A stretch of 64,000 nt of DNA from Haematobia irritans (Eukaryota > Arthropoda > Insecta > Diptera > Muscidae): NCBI RefSeq assembly GCF_050003625.1, contig NC_134397.1, positions 67,182,669 through 67,246,668 of the forward strand, in the 5' to 3' direction. The position numbers and the translations under genes were made by a program. The stretch's first letter is position 1. Every line of letters starts with the position of its first letter. The notes beneath the pieces are model-generated. The model was given only the letters and a program-made list of their open reading frames with translations, ran no database searches and was not told the DNA's origin. Shown here one piece after another: positions 55,371 through 64,000 of the stretch.

Positions 55371-56180
55371 AAAAATGCTATATAGAAATTTTTTCCATTT
55401 AATTGATAAATGATTTCAAGATGTTGCAAGAAATGGGTTAACCGTATATGTCTAATTCATAATATTTCAAATTTTTAGCCCATCTTCGAGTGCTTTCCTA
55501 TTCACCTGCGAGAAAATTTTCCATTATTGCAATAAGAAAAGAACCACAAGCAACCAACCACCTGAAATAAGGATACCATCCAATTACTGCCACTGCTGCT
55601 GCTGGTGCTACTGCTGCATCTCGAATATCATCCACACATGAATGACCTGTGTCTTATGTATAGGAAAATGGTCGTATTAGTTTATCCATTTTCCATTTCC
55701 ACATTGCAATACCGTTGGTCATGTGAGATGGATGACCATACAGGCAACTATACAATGAAACTCCAGCAAAAGGTAGACCATCCATTTCACTCGGAATGAA
55801 ATATGGAGACTATGACTTATCATCAAAGCATTCGATTGCACATATGCACATGGAGGACAGCAAGAGAACTTAATGAATAACGCGGCGTGATATTTCATTT
55901 TGCTTGTCCAGAGCATACAAAGATACCGAGTTTGCCAATATAGTTTGAGTTGCATATTAATGAAGTGAAGTGAAGCTGTGTTCCAAAACTATTTTCATTT
56001 GACTATTTATTTAAGAGCCAAGGAGTATCAGTTATCATTGGACCATCAGACAAAATTAATAAATACGAGTACAAAATTAATAAATATAGTTTCGTATTTC
56101 TAATTAAACTTCCCACAAAGTTTTATTCGAATTGAAACCAAGTTTGCTCCATTATGAAGGATGATGAATTGACCGGAACA
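55371..56180. other. Unique-looking sequence, no feature
   Basis: No repeat partner. Contains a CTGCTGCTGGTGCTACTGCTG-like trinucleotide patch (55597-55618) and GTAGACCATCCATTTCACTC. A 64-codon frame at 55605 has no recognisable similarity. Confidence 0.45.
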
Positions 56181-56184
56181 ACTG

Positions 56185-56525
56185 GTAAATCGGTGCACAG
56201 AAAAACCAAACAGCAAGCACTGTTCCAAACATGTTGTCTTTACACTAATGATTTTGGTATTGATTCCGAACCAAAGAAGCGGAGAATTCAAGTAAGGATT
56301 TGTTGAAGACAAAATTCTCCTTTAAATTTGAGTTTTGCGTACTTGATAATAGGAAACAAATTTTAATTTATTCGTTTTTTTAGCTTTTTCATGTGCTATC
56401 AAAGACCTTTAAAAACGTGTTAACGGCAACTTAAATTTCTAAATTCAGAATCGGCTTCAAGTAGTAATTAGGCTATGTTTCACGCAAGAAACGTCTATAA
56501 AGTAAAGTATTGAAAAATATTTGAT
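56185..56525. mobile_element. Repeat family F, copy 2
   Basis: See 21812-22300; shared CACTAATGATTTTGGTATTG, TCCTTTAAATTTGAGTTTTG and CATGTGCTATCAAAGACC. Confidence 0.55.
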
Positions 56526-56526
56526 T

Positions 56527-57320
56527 TTAACCCCATAAAATTTATACCGATCGACTCAGAATCACTTCCTGAGTCGATCTAGCCCTTGGTGTCCGTCCAC
56601 GTATTTGGTGATCATAGGATTCCGGTGGCATTTATTAATTGATTTTGATGAAATTTGGTACACGTTTTTTTTTTGACACAAGAACGAGCCAATTGTCGTC
56701 GAATTTACACAGAAAAAATTTTTATTGGAAAAAACTTATTTGCTAGTAGTTAAATTTTATTATTTTTATCGAAATTTTCCATAGAATTTTTATGTATGTC
56801 TCAAAAATTTTATGAACTGAACGTGGGTATAAAGTTCAATGACCGTACATATAAGTTCAATATGAACTAAAGAAAAAGTAAATTTTCGTATGATTTCGTA
56901 CAGGGAATTAAATTTTCCTGGTTTTAACAAACCTTTGGGGAAATCTCATAATGTGGAATAATTTTTTTTTCAATTTTCGTGCGAGGTAGTTCAGTCTTCC
57001 TATAAAACAGTTCACTTTTTTCGGTGTGGTAACCTAATTTACCATCCTTTAAAAAATTTCATCCAAATCAGTTCAGATTTAGATTTAGCTCCCACGTATA
57101 TGGATCCCCCGACTTTCCAAAGCTTGGTAATAATAGCCTTATTCATTAACCGATCTTACTCAAATGTAGCATAAGATAACCATCTGTGATATCAACACAA
57201 CCTGCAAAAGATCATCCAAATCGGTTCAGATTTAGATATAGCACTCATGTATCGCTTTATTCTCCCAAATTAGGCCATACTATTCTTATCTACTGACGGA
57301 TCTTACTCACAGTTGGAACA
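56527..57320 (-). mobile_element. Family D element fragment with nested MITE N
   Basis: Minus D end: ACCCCATAAAATTTATACCG, CGACTCAGAATCACTTCCTG, GTGTCCGTCCACGT (microsatellite nearly lost), then 56706-57032 is MITE N, then D monomers resume with GTTCAGATTTAGATTTAGCT. Confidence 0.8.
56706..57032. mobile_element. MITE N, copy 2
   Basis: Ends CACAGAAAAAATTTTT and ..CACTTTTTTCGGTGTG are imperfect inverted repeats. Interior partly matches 770-940. Interrupts a family D element. Confidence 0.65.
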
Positions 57321-57324
57321 ACAT

Positions 57325-57419
57325 AATCATCTATGCAGTACACAGAAGTTCTTCTAACTAACACAACTTTGAAAGCACTTACAAAAATGTCCTCCCAAAG
57401 TTGTTCTTTATTTTAACTG
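57325..57419 (-). repeat. Repeat K fragment
   Basis: AAGTTCTTCTAACTAACACA, CTTTGAAAGCACTTACAAAA and ATGTCCTCCCAAAG mirror 42400-42480. Confidence 0.5.
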
Positions 57420-58395
57420 CACACACGGATGAAAAAGACTGTTTTTCATATGTTTGGCTATAAACATTATATGTTTGGAACACAAATTTTTAAACACAAT
57501 ATTTTTGAGTGCAAGCATATAACGTTTATAAACTAGCATAACATGTTTGGGACATATATGTTAATATGTTAGAACATATTATGTTTGGGACATAAAATGT
57601 TTGTAAATATAATATGCTTGGATGCAAACATATATTACTTTAGAAATAGTCTATAAACATATATGTGTTAAGTAGCTTGGAGCGCTATTTAACAGGGAGC
57701 GATATTGAATTAAGTTGGTGGTTGTTGCTTGTTATTACAAAATTAACATTTTATTTTCCCTTGGGCAATTGATCAGCTACTTCTTTGATCCTTACAAACT
57801 GTGTGGTCCGCTGTTCGAATCCCCGTCCGGCAAAAGGTAAAATTAAAATAAAAAAAATCATAAAATTGAATAATTTCTTCTACAATGTTTGTATTACAGA
57901 AAAAGGTGCTAAGAACTAAAAAATCTCGTGGAAGTGAGAAAGATGTCGGGGAATATACAATTGGGCAGAAACAAAATTTTGAGCATTCAGGTCGAAAACC
58001 TATGTTGTTAGCACCTATATTACCTGTTTATTTTCATAATTCATTATGATTGTAAATATATAAATAAATAAAATTTTGTGCACAATATTGTTTGGGAGAA
58101 TTTTTTTAAGCATATAATATTTTTGGGTGCCAAATGCTTCCAAACATATTATATGTTCACAAAATAACATATTGTTTTTTGGAAGACAACATTATTGAAT
58201 TTGGATGCAAAAATACAAAATGTTTGGAACTTAGACTACCCAAACATATATTGTTTAGACCAATATGCTTTCAAACAAATTATATATTGGAAGAGATCAA
58301 ACATATAAATGTTTGGGCAATACCCAAAAATGTATATGCTTGAAGCAAAATATGTTTGGGAGTATATGTTACAGAAGCGATTTTTTATGAGGGTG
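57420..58395 (+). mobile_element. DNA element E, copy 3, internally deleted
   Basis: Left CACACGGATGAAAAAGACTG, right ATTTTTTATGAGGGTG; palindromic motifs such as CATATAACGTTTATA, ACATATATGTTAATATGT and AACATATATTGTTT at both sides; GAAAAAGGTGCTAAGAACTA as in E copies 1 and 2. One tRNA-like half (57786-57838) remains. About 0.98 kb. Confidence 0.8.
57786..57838 (+). repeat. Partial tRNA-like module in E copy 3
   Basis: TTACAAACTGTGTGGTCCGC and TGTTCGAATCCCCGTCCGGC: the anticodon-side and B-box half of the second module; the A box is lost. Confidence 0.6.
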
Positions 58396-58397
58396 CA

Positions 58398-58890
58398 GGT
58401 AGTTCATTTGAGTCACTTTTTTGTAGTTCGGTTTTTTCGTATTTTTAATGGGAATTTTAAATATTTATTGCTTCGAGTAGGTTAAAAACAGATTAAGAAT
58501 TAATAAAATAGTGTTAATTGTTTAAATTTTGCTTAAAAAAAAGTTAAGTCCTTTCTAGAAAAATTGCGATTTTTTTTAAATATTTGATGTCAAACCTTCC
58601 AGACAAGCGATATAATGCATTAAAAATCATAAAAAAAAAATTAAAAAAAAATATTTAGTTGTCAAAATATCACAAAATTTGTTAATTCAAATCCAACACA
58701 CGGATTCGCATCACACCTTAAGAAGTGATGCAAATTCTGTGCAACGGCTGTTGAAATGGTGGACATCCGTCCTATGACAAGCCCATGTTAAATTAATCGC
58801 TTCTGCGTCAATTTTCGGATCCAAAAAGAAAATTTTCACTACTTTTTTGGTGACGCTTGTTTTGCTATGTAGTTGTAAAACTGATGCTAA
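58398..58890 (-). mobile_element. Family G fragment, inverted
   Basis: Minus-strand G landmarks: CACACCTTAAGAAGTGATGC, CAACGGCTGTTGAAATGGTG, TCGGATCCAAAAAGAAAATT. Shows the intact TTAA site that the piggyBac-like element hit in copy 1. Confidence 0.75.
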
Positions 58891-59381
58891 AAATGTTTAT
58901 ACCCTCCACCATAGGATGGGGGATATATTAACTTTGTCATTCCCTTTGTAACACATCGAAATAATGCTCTAAGACCCCATAATGTATATATATTCTGGGT
59001 CGTGGTGAAATTCTGAGTCGAGCATGTCCGTCCCTCTGTTGAATTCACGCTAACTTCCGAACGAAACAAGCTATCGACTTGAAACTTGGCACAAGTAGTT
59101 GTTATTGGTGTAGGTCGGATGGTATTGCAAATGGGCCATATCGGTCCACTTCTAAGTATAGCCCCAGATTTGGCTTGCGGATCCTCTCACAGAAGCAAAT
59201 TTCATTCGATCCGGCTGAAATTTGGTACATGGTGTTAGTATATGGTCTCTAACAACCATGCAAAAATTGGTCCATATCGGTCCATAACTATATATAGCCC
59301 CAATAGGTTGTAGAGGGTGACATCAATGTTCTTGAATTGATGCCCACTTAGACCAGTATAGGTCCATCATATAGCCCCCAT

Positions 59382-59955
59382 CAGGGTTGGCCTGTCACAA
59401 AATGTGACTTTTGCGACATACATTTGCGACGGTATAATACGTATGTCGCAAAAGTCGTAAACCTACTGTAGAAAACCAAATTTTGAACAGAAGAAATCCT
59501 GAACATTTTTTAATTTAGTTTGACAGCATTCGCTGTGAGTTTCTGCAGAAATTTGTGAAAGTTTTCCCATGGTCAAGCCTATTTTCTTAGGTGGTATCGA
59601 AATTCCCGTTGGTGAGTGTGCAAAATACCTTGGGGTTATATTGGACAGGAGACTGAACTAAAAGCTAAGAAAGGACGAGAAAATCCACGGTTACCCTGTA
59701 CTCGTGCAAAAGGCAATAGGGAAAATGTGTGGACTAAAACCGAAAATTGTGAACATTCCTAAGAATTGAAACTTCTTCACACATACCATCGTCTTGGATA
59801 TCATCGAATTCGCTGCCTAGCTGACGCGACTAAAGTATTTTCAGTTTGCGACTTTTGTTACTTTTTCTACATTTTCGACGCGTATGTGACGTTTACGACG
59901 TTTACAACTTTGCGACAGTCGCAAACCTAAAAAAGTTTGATACAGACCATCTCTG
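59382..59955. mobile_element. hAT-type element L carrying LINE sequence
   Basis: Ends CAGGGTTGGCCTGT (59382) and ACAGACCATCTCTG (to 59955), related inverted repeats with the CAGRG start of hAT elements. Flanks GCCCCCAT (59374-59381) and GCCTCCAT (59956-59963) form an 8-bp duplication with one change. Next to the ends are TTTGCGACATAC / TTTGCGACAGTCGC-type repeats of GCGAC. The middle is a LINE fragment. Confidence 0.82.
59569..59800 (+). pseudogene. LINE reverse transcriptase fragment inside hAT L
   Basis: Frame from 59569 reads PMVKPIFLGGIEIPVGECAK followed by YLGVILDRRLN and a stop; the YLGVxLDxxLxW-like block follows the catalytic YADD in Jockey/R1-type reverse transcriptases. Further sequence (KAIGKMCGLKPKI) is compatible. 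Different from the LINE at 32083-33386. It was either captured by the hAT element or inserted in it. Confidence 0.65.
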
Positions 59956-60454
59956 GCCTCCATATAAAGCGATCCCCAGATTTGGTTTGCGGAGCCTCTA
60001 AGAGTAGCAAATTTCATCCGATCCAGCTGAAATTTGGTACGTGGAGTTATTATATAGCGTCAAACACCCATGCAATCGGTCGAAATCGGTCCATAGTTAT
60101 ATATAGCCCCCATATAAACCGGTCTCCAGATTTGAACTCCATAGCCCCTTGGAAGAGCAAATTTCATCCGATCCGGCTGAAACAACTTTAAAAAAAATGT
60201 TCATATAATCTCATGTGTAGAAAATTTTATTTATGCATACGTATGTATACAATATTTTTATAATATTAAATTGAGCCGACGGGCTTTTTGGGCAGCAAAT
60301 AAATCAATGACTTCTTCAGTCGGCACATTTATTCGGCGATGAACCGACATTAATGCCAATCCTTTGAGTCTACACTCGCTAGTCGAATTTCTAGGATACG
60401 TCTTTAATATCTTCATTGTTGAAAATGAACGTTCGGATGAGCACGTGGTAACTG

Positions 60455-61128
60455 CAGGGATGGAAAACGCAGTACTATAGTACTTTTTTCAAACCGTTTT
60501 CAGCCCGGTCAGTACCGTAGTACCCCCGCGAATGATTTAGTACCTTTTGTGTAGACATTTTTGATTCGATATCAGATTTATGGTACAATAGCTTTGAAAA
60601 AATATTTTAATATTTTGAGAAGGTCTTTGCTAATAGTCTTTTACAAATATGGCAAAACAGACATGTTCATGTGGGAAGAAAATCTCGATTTTGTAAAAGA
60701 CATAGTCAATAACAGGATTTTATTGAACTTCAAGAAAGTTTTAGTCGAAAAACGAATGCGATTCTATATTATCGATTTTTCATTTCGGTAGAAAATGTTG
60801 TCAAATTTTTTTTTGCAAAATTTTATTCAATTGAAAATTTTGTAAAAATTTTATTTCTATAGGAAATTTTTGCAAAATTTTATTTCTATAGAAAAAATTA
60901 TGCAAATTTTTGTTCTATAGATTTTTTTTGCAAAATTTTATTTCTATAGAAAATTTTTGCAAAATTTTTTTTATATAGAAAATTTTGTCAAAATTTTATT
61001 TTCTTTAGAATTCAGTCTCTTGACAATAATCCTCCAGTGAAATTTTTGTTCAAATTTAGTAAAAAGTACCTTTCCGTTCAAAAAATACCTTTTTTGTACT
61101 TTCTTAAAAATTGTATTTTCCATCCCTG
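60455..61128. mobile_element. hAT-type element M, non-autonomous
   Basis: CAGGGATGGAAAA (60455-60467) and ATTTTCCATCCCTG (61115-61128) as inverted ends; flanks GGTAACTG (60447-60454) and AGTAACTG (61129-61136) are an 8-bp duplication with one change. Subterminal AGTACTATAGTACTTTTT and GTACCGTAGTACC repeats; interior includes a 29-bp minisatellite block (60780-61015). Confidence 0.88.
60780..61015 (-). repeat. 29-bp minisatellite block inside hAT M
   Basis: About eight units of TTTTATTTCTATAGAAAATT with TTTGCAAAA variants. Confidence 0.85.
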
Positions 61129-61232
61129 AGTAACTGGCAAAGTGACCAAAATTTTTAAAAGAATATGCACGTTTGGAAATATCTCTTTATTGCTTCCATC
61201 GCTGAATTAGGCAGGTTCTTTTCGCTGGTTTT

Positions 61233-61567
61233 GCGCCATTTCATTTACACATGTGTGTCTGGCTGTTTCGTTGTTGTTGCTATGGCCAAACAAAGCGAGT
61301 CATTTTCACAAAAAGAACAACAAACACACATAAAAAGCAGAAATACATTTTCCAAAAATGAAATTTGTGGTGCGAGAACAAAAACAATTTGTTTTTTTCG
61401 ACCGTCGTTTGACGGGCTTTTCAACTAGTATTCTATGATTTGTGCAAGTTTTATAGGTAAGCGTTTTTTCAAAATAAAACCTCCAGCTATTCTTCTAAAT
61501 CTTCGATAAGAATTTTGTATGCAGCTAAAAATATATATTTATTTATATAAAAATATTCATTCATTTC
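61233..61567. other. No recognisable feature
   Basis: Possibly more of the decayed hAT gene. An 87-codon plus-strand frame (61165-61428) runs antisense to the hAT remnant at its start and is not credible. Confidence 0.4.
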
Positions 61568-61602
61568 GGGGGGGGTTTGATCCCCCTCATCCCCCCCCCC
61601 CT
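61568..61602. repeat. G-run/C-run inverted tract
   Basis: GGGGGGGGTTTGATCCCCC followed by TCATCCCCCCCCCCC, unusual in such AT-rich DNA; can fold as a G:C hairpin. Confidence 0.8.
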
Positions 61603-61603
61603 T

Positions 61604-61674
61604 TAATACGGCCTTGATGGTGGAGGGTACATAAGATTCGGCCTGGTCGAACTTACGGCCGTATATACTTGTTC
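61604..61674 (-). mobile_element. Family B 5'-end fragment, inverted
   Basis: ATGGTGGAGGGTACATAAGA, mutated hairpin TTCGGCCTGGTCGAA, ACGGCCGTATATACTTGTT. Confidence 0.82.
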
Positions 61675-61821
61675 TTTTTATTATGTACACGCTAATGTAT
61701 ACATAAATGGACTTACGACTAAACTCGAGCAATTTTTAATTCGGTTTACGTCGTTTCGATTAACGTCGTCAAATTCCGGAACCAATCACGACGTAAATCG
61801 AGGGATTACTGTAATTATATA

Positions 61822-62517
61822 AATATAAATAATTATGAACCTATATGAACCAATGTTCGCATTGTAATTAGAGGGTCAAATTTCAACCGTATCGGAAGCT
61901 CCAGAATTCAAATCTGTGGGTCTGTTTTTATGGGGGCTATATGTAATCATGGACTGATATGGACCAATTTGTAAGAGATATATAAATTAACCCACGTACC
62001 AAATTTAAACCGGATCGGATAAAATTGCACCTAGGAAATCTGAGGATCGGTTCGTATGGGACCTACATACAATTATGGCCCGTATAGACCAATTTTGCAT
62101 GGTTATTAGAGGCCATATGCTAACATCACGTAGCAAATTTCAACCGGATTATATGAAATTTCTTCCTCCTAGAGGATCCGTTATTTCAATCTGGGAATCG
62201 GTTTATATGGGAAATATATATAATTATATACCGATATGGACCAATTTTTGCATGGTTATTAGAGGTCATATGCTAACACCACATGTTGAAATTTGAACTG
62301 ATCTAATGAAATTTGCTCTTCCAAGAGCAAGCTAAATCCTAGGGGTCGGTTTATATGGGGACTATACTTAAAAGTGGTTCGATATGGCCCATTTGCACTA
62401 CCATCAGTACAACATCAATAAAAAACTACAACAACAACACTTTATGTGGTCTGAGACCAATATTTCGATGTGTTACAAACCGAATGACAAAGTTAATATA
62501 CCCACCATTCTATGCTG
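61822..62517 (+). mobile_element. Family B element, 3' part
   Basis: Diverged monomers (GGTTTATATGGGAAATATAT; ACCGATATGGACCAATTTTT), then TGTGGTCTGAGACCAATATT, GATGTGTTACAAACCGAATG and TACCCACCATTCTATGC. The GACG microsatellite is deleted (ACAACAACAACACTTTATG). Confidence 0.85.
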
Positions 62518-63450
62518 GAAGCTAGTTTTATATTTTTAAAGCCTTTTATATTTTAAAGCCTTTTTGACCACTGTGGATTTCTCATCGAAAATATGTGCGA
62601 AGTTTTGTCAACCTTGAATTCTATTTTCATCCTTTATTGCGGTCTGTAATGACGTCTTACAAGTCAGACATTCTGTCGTAGAAACTATTGTTTGATAATC
62701 AGTAGTCCCTTGGTTTCCATTCAACTGAATCAATACGTCTTCTTCGAGAGGACATACAAATGCATTATTTATCACCATTTTATTTTTTTATTAATTTTCC
62801 TGATGGCTGTCAACAATTAAAAGAATGACCATTTTCCATTCTTCTTCAATGTTGACATTTGTTTCGGATAAGCATGCATGTGTGGGGTGGTAAATTCATG
62901 GAAGTATTACTCCTTTGGGTATTCACTTTGGTAGCTTCACGGGCATTCGTGTCAAAGAAATTCCCAGAATACAAAGCGATAATAAGCCATTTTGTAATTT
63001 TCAATTCAACAGAAATAAATGAGCAAAAGCTATTTCGCTTGATATGGCTTATCCTATTAAATATGGTCAGAAAATGGACCATACTTGGTTACTTTTCGAT
63101 TTTCTATAATATAAGCTGTTTACTTTAAATTTTACCTTTTTCCCAAAGAATTCCAAATGGCTTATTTAATTGGTTTGTTTATTCTTTCGTAGAATTATTG
63201 AGTTCTCATTAGTGCATTTTTAGGATTTAAAGAAATAGAATTAAGACATATTTGATATTTTGTCGACCTTGTACAAAATATTTGAATTAATAAATATAAG
63301 AAAAAAGTAGATTGAAATGCTAGAAAATTGTATTGAATAAAGCTTTGCAGGTTTATTGAATCCATGTAGATATTAATTTGAATTTTTTGTTTCTATTCTA
63401 TATTTCTAATTAAAAAAGTTTATTGAAGTTAAATACCTAATCAATTAAAA
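62518..63450. other. No recognisable feature
   Basis: Unique-looking. Overlapping frames on both strands near 62846-63128 (78-89 codons) show no known motif. Could include unique host intergenic DNA. Confidence 0.45.
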
Positions 63451-63451
63451 A

Positions 63452-63538
63452 ACAAGTATATACGACTGTAAGTTTCGGCCAGGCCGAATGTTATGTACCC
63501 TCCAATATTAATTAAAAATTTTGAAAACATATTCAATA
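63452..63538 (+). mobile_element. Short DINE-like 5' end (subtype I)
   Basis: AACAAGTATATACGACTGTA, TTTCGGCCAGGCCGAATG, TACCCTCCAATATTAATT; inverse counterpart of 51565-51664. Confidence 0.82.
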
Positions 63539-63540
63539 AA

Positions 63541-64000
63541 AAAAAGGAAAGTCTAAAGTCGGGCGGGGCCGACTATATTATACCCTGCACCACTTTGTAG
63601 ATCTAAATTTTCGATACCATATCACATCCGTCAAATGTGTTGGGGGCTATATATAAAGGTTTGTCCCAAATACATACATTTAAATATCACTCGATCTGGA
63701 AGAATTTGATAGACTTCTACAAAATCTATAGACTCAAAATTTAAGTCGGCTAATGCACTAGGGTGGAACACAATGTTAGTAAAAAAAATATGGGAAACGT
63801 TTAAATCTGAAGCAATTTTAAGGAAACTTTAAAAAAGTTTATTTATGATTTATCGCTCGATATATATGTATGAGAAGTTTAGGAAAATTAGAGTCATTTT
63901 TACAACCTTTCGACTAAGCAGTGGCGATTTTACAAGGAAAATGTTGGTATTTTGACCATTTTTGTCGAAATCAGAAAAACATATATATGGAAGCTATATC
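63541..64000 (+). mobile_element. Family A DINE-like element, 5' part, cut by window edge
   Basis: GGAAAGTCTAAAGTCGGGCG, TACCCTGCACCACTTTG, and the leader almost identical to 37951-38420, ending in the first monomer core (ATATATATGGAAGCTATATC). Confidence 0.9.

Larger units (their letters stand above)
58891..60184 (-). mobile_element. Family B element split by a hAT element
   Basis: Minus orientation: TATACCCTCCACCATAGGATG, ACCCCATAATGTATATATAT, GCATGTCCGTCCCTCTG (short microsatellite), monomers to 59381; after the insertion 59382-59955 the monomers continue (ATATAAAGCGATCCCCAGAT) to about 60184. Confidence 0.87.
60270..61232 (-). pseudogene. hAT transposase C-terminal region, interrupted by hAT element M
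   Basis: Minus strand, in two blocks. 61137-61198: SNKEIFPNVHILLKILVTLP. 60272-60454: VTTCSSERSFSTMKILKTYP, RNSTSECRLKGLALMSVHRR and INVPTEEVIDLFAAQKARRL. This is the hAT C-terminal dimerisation region (ERSFS..LKTY..LxGLALMxVHR). A 674-bp hAT element with target duplication separates the blocks inside the codons for LP|VTTC. Upstream coding sequence is mutated beyond recognition past 61200. Role before decay: transposition of hAT elements, possibly those seen here. Confidence 0.88.

Noticed and set aside
55605..55799. 64-codon frame near a CTG-rich patch as an exon
   Set aside because: No splice-site context or known domain; the triplet patch is too short to indicate coding.
61165..61428. 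87-codon plus-strand frame with a hydrophobic N-terminus
   Set aside because: Its start is antisense to the hAT transposase remnant and it has no support beyond being open.
62846..63128. Overlapping 78- and 89-codon frames on opposite strands
   Set aside because: No motif or conservation visible; length is within chance for this DNA.
1..64000. LTR retrotransposons or endogenous viral genes
   Set aside because: I looked for long direct repeats with TG..CA ends, primer-binding sites and gag/pol/env motifs and saw none; the reverse transcriptase found is of non-LTR type.

Overview
The window looks like heterochromatic or intergenic DNA from a higher (calyptrate, probably muscid) fly, about 64 kb long and made almost entirely of transposable elements inserted into one another. 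Evidence for a fly: the repeated elements end in (GTCY)n/(GACR)n tracts next to motifs such as TATATATTCTTGATCAGG and GAGTCGATCT. I recognise these from the Drosophila INE-1/DINE-1 (mini-me, Helentron-associated) repeats. A DD37E-type Tc1/mariner element, tRNA-derived SINEs and Jockey-like LINE remnants also fit. Base composition is strongly AT-rich. I found no convincing intact host gene. Species cannot be fixed from the sequence alone.

The dominant component is four related families of DINE-1/Helentron-like non-autonomous elements, called A, B, C and D here. Each has: a 5' end AAACAAGTA(A/T).. followed by a short GC hairpin (GTCGG..CCGAC in A and D, TTCGGCC-A-GGCCGAA in B, a close variant in C); a 5' motif that is the inverted partner of the 3' end (for example TATACCCTGCACCAC / GTGGTGAAGGGTATA in A); a body of tandem monomers; a GACA/GACG microsatellite; and a 3' hairpin GGGTATA. 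The monomer is 153 bp in all four families although the monomer sequences have diverged. Because 153 is 51 codons, stop-free monomers make long open frames (up to 337 codons) with repetitive products; I treat these as artefacts.

Layout: 1-6 kb, A and B remnants, a 29-bp minisatellite and a dead mariner (4139-5392). 6.3-8.3 kb, a hAT-type element with exact 8-bp target duplication. 8.4-19.2 kb, D and A elements, including a tandem D-D-D run. 19.2-23 kb, B elements. 23.2-29.4 kb, two inverted copies of a 1.3-kb DNA element (E), one carrying a nested C element. 29.4-31.6 kb, two C elements joined tail to tail in a 150-bp palindrome. 32-35.5 kb, a LINE reverse transcriptase pseudogene split by a SINE, then the most unique-looking stretch with a possible promoter. 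35.5-44.3 kb, a stack of G (hAT-like), piggyBac-like, A, B and C elements. 44.3-50.7 kb, B arrays, A, a second mariner relic, SINEs and C remnants. 51.6-55.4 kb, a 2.3-kb array of the 29-bp repeat and a degenerate DINE-like element. 56.2-61.7 kb, MITEs, E, G, B, two further hAT elements and the 3' part of a hAT transposase gene. 61.8-64 kb, B and A ends.

No pathway or operon is present. The recognisable protein-coding material is selfish and broken: mariner transposase (two copies), LINE reverse transcriptase (three fragments) and hAT transposase (one fragment). The most interesting material is structural: the fixed 153-bp monomer with a nested hairpin, a 29-bp double-dyad minisatellite present inside several unrelated transposon families, SINE/LINE tail sharing, and tRNA-like modules inside a DNA element.
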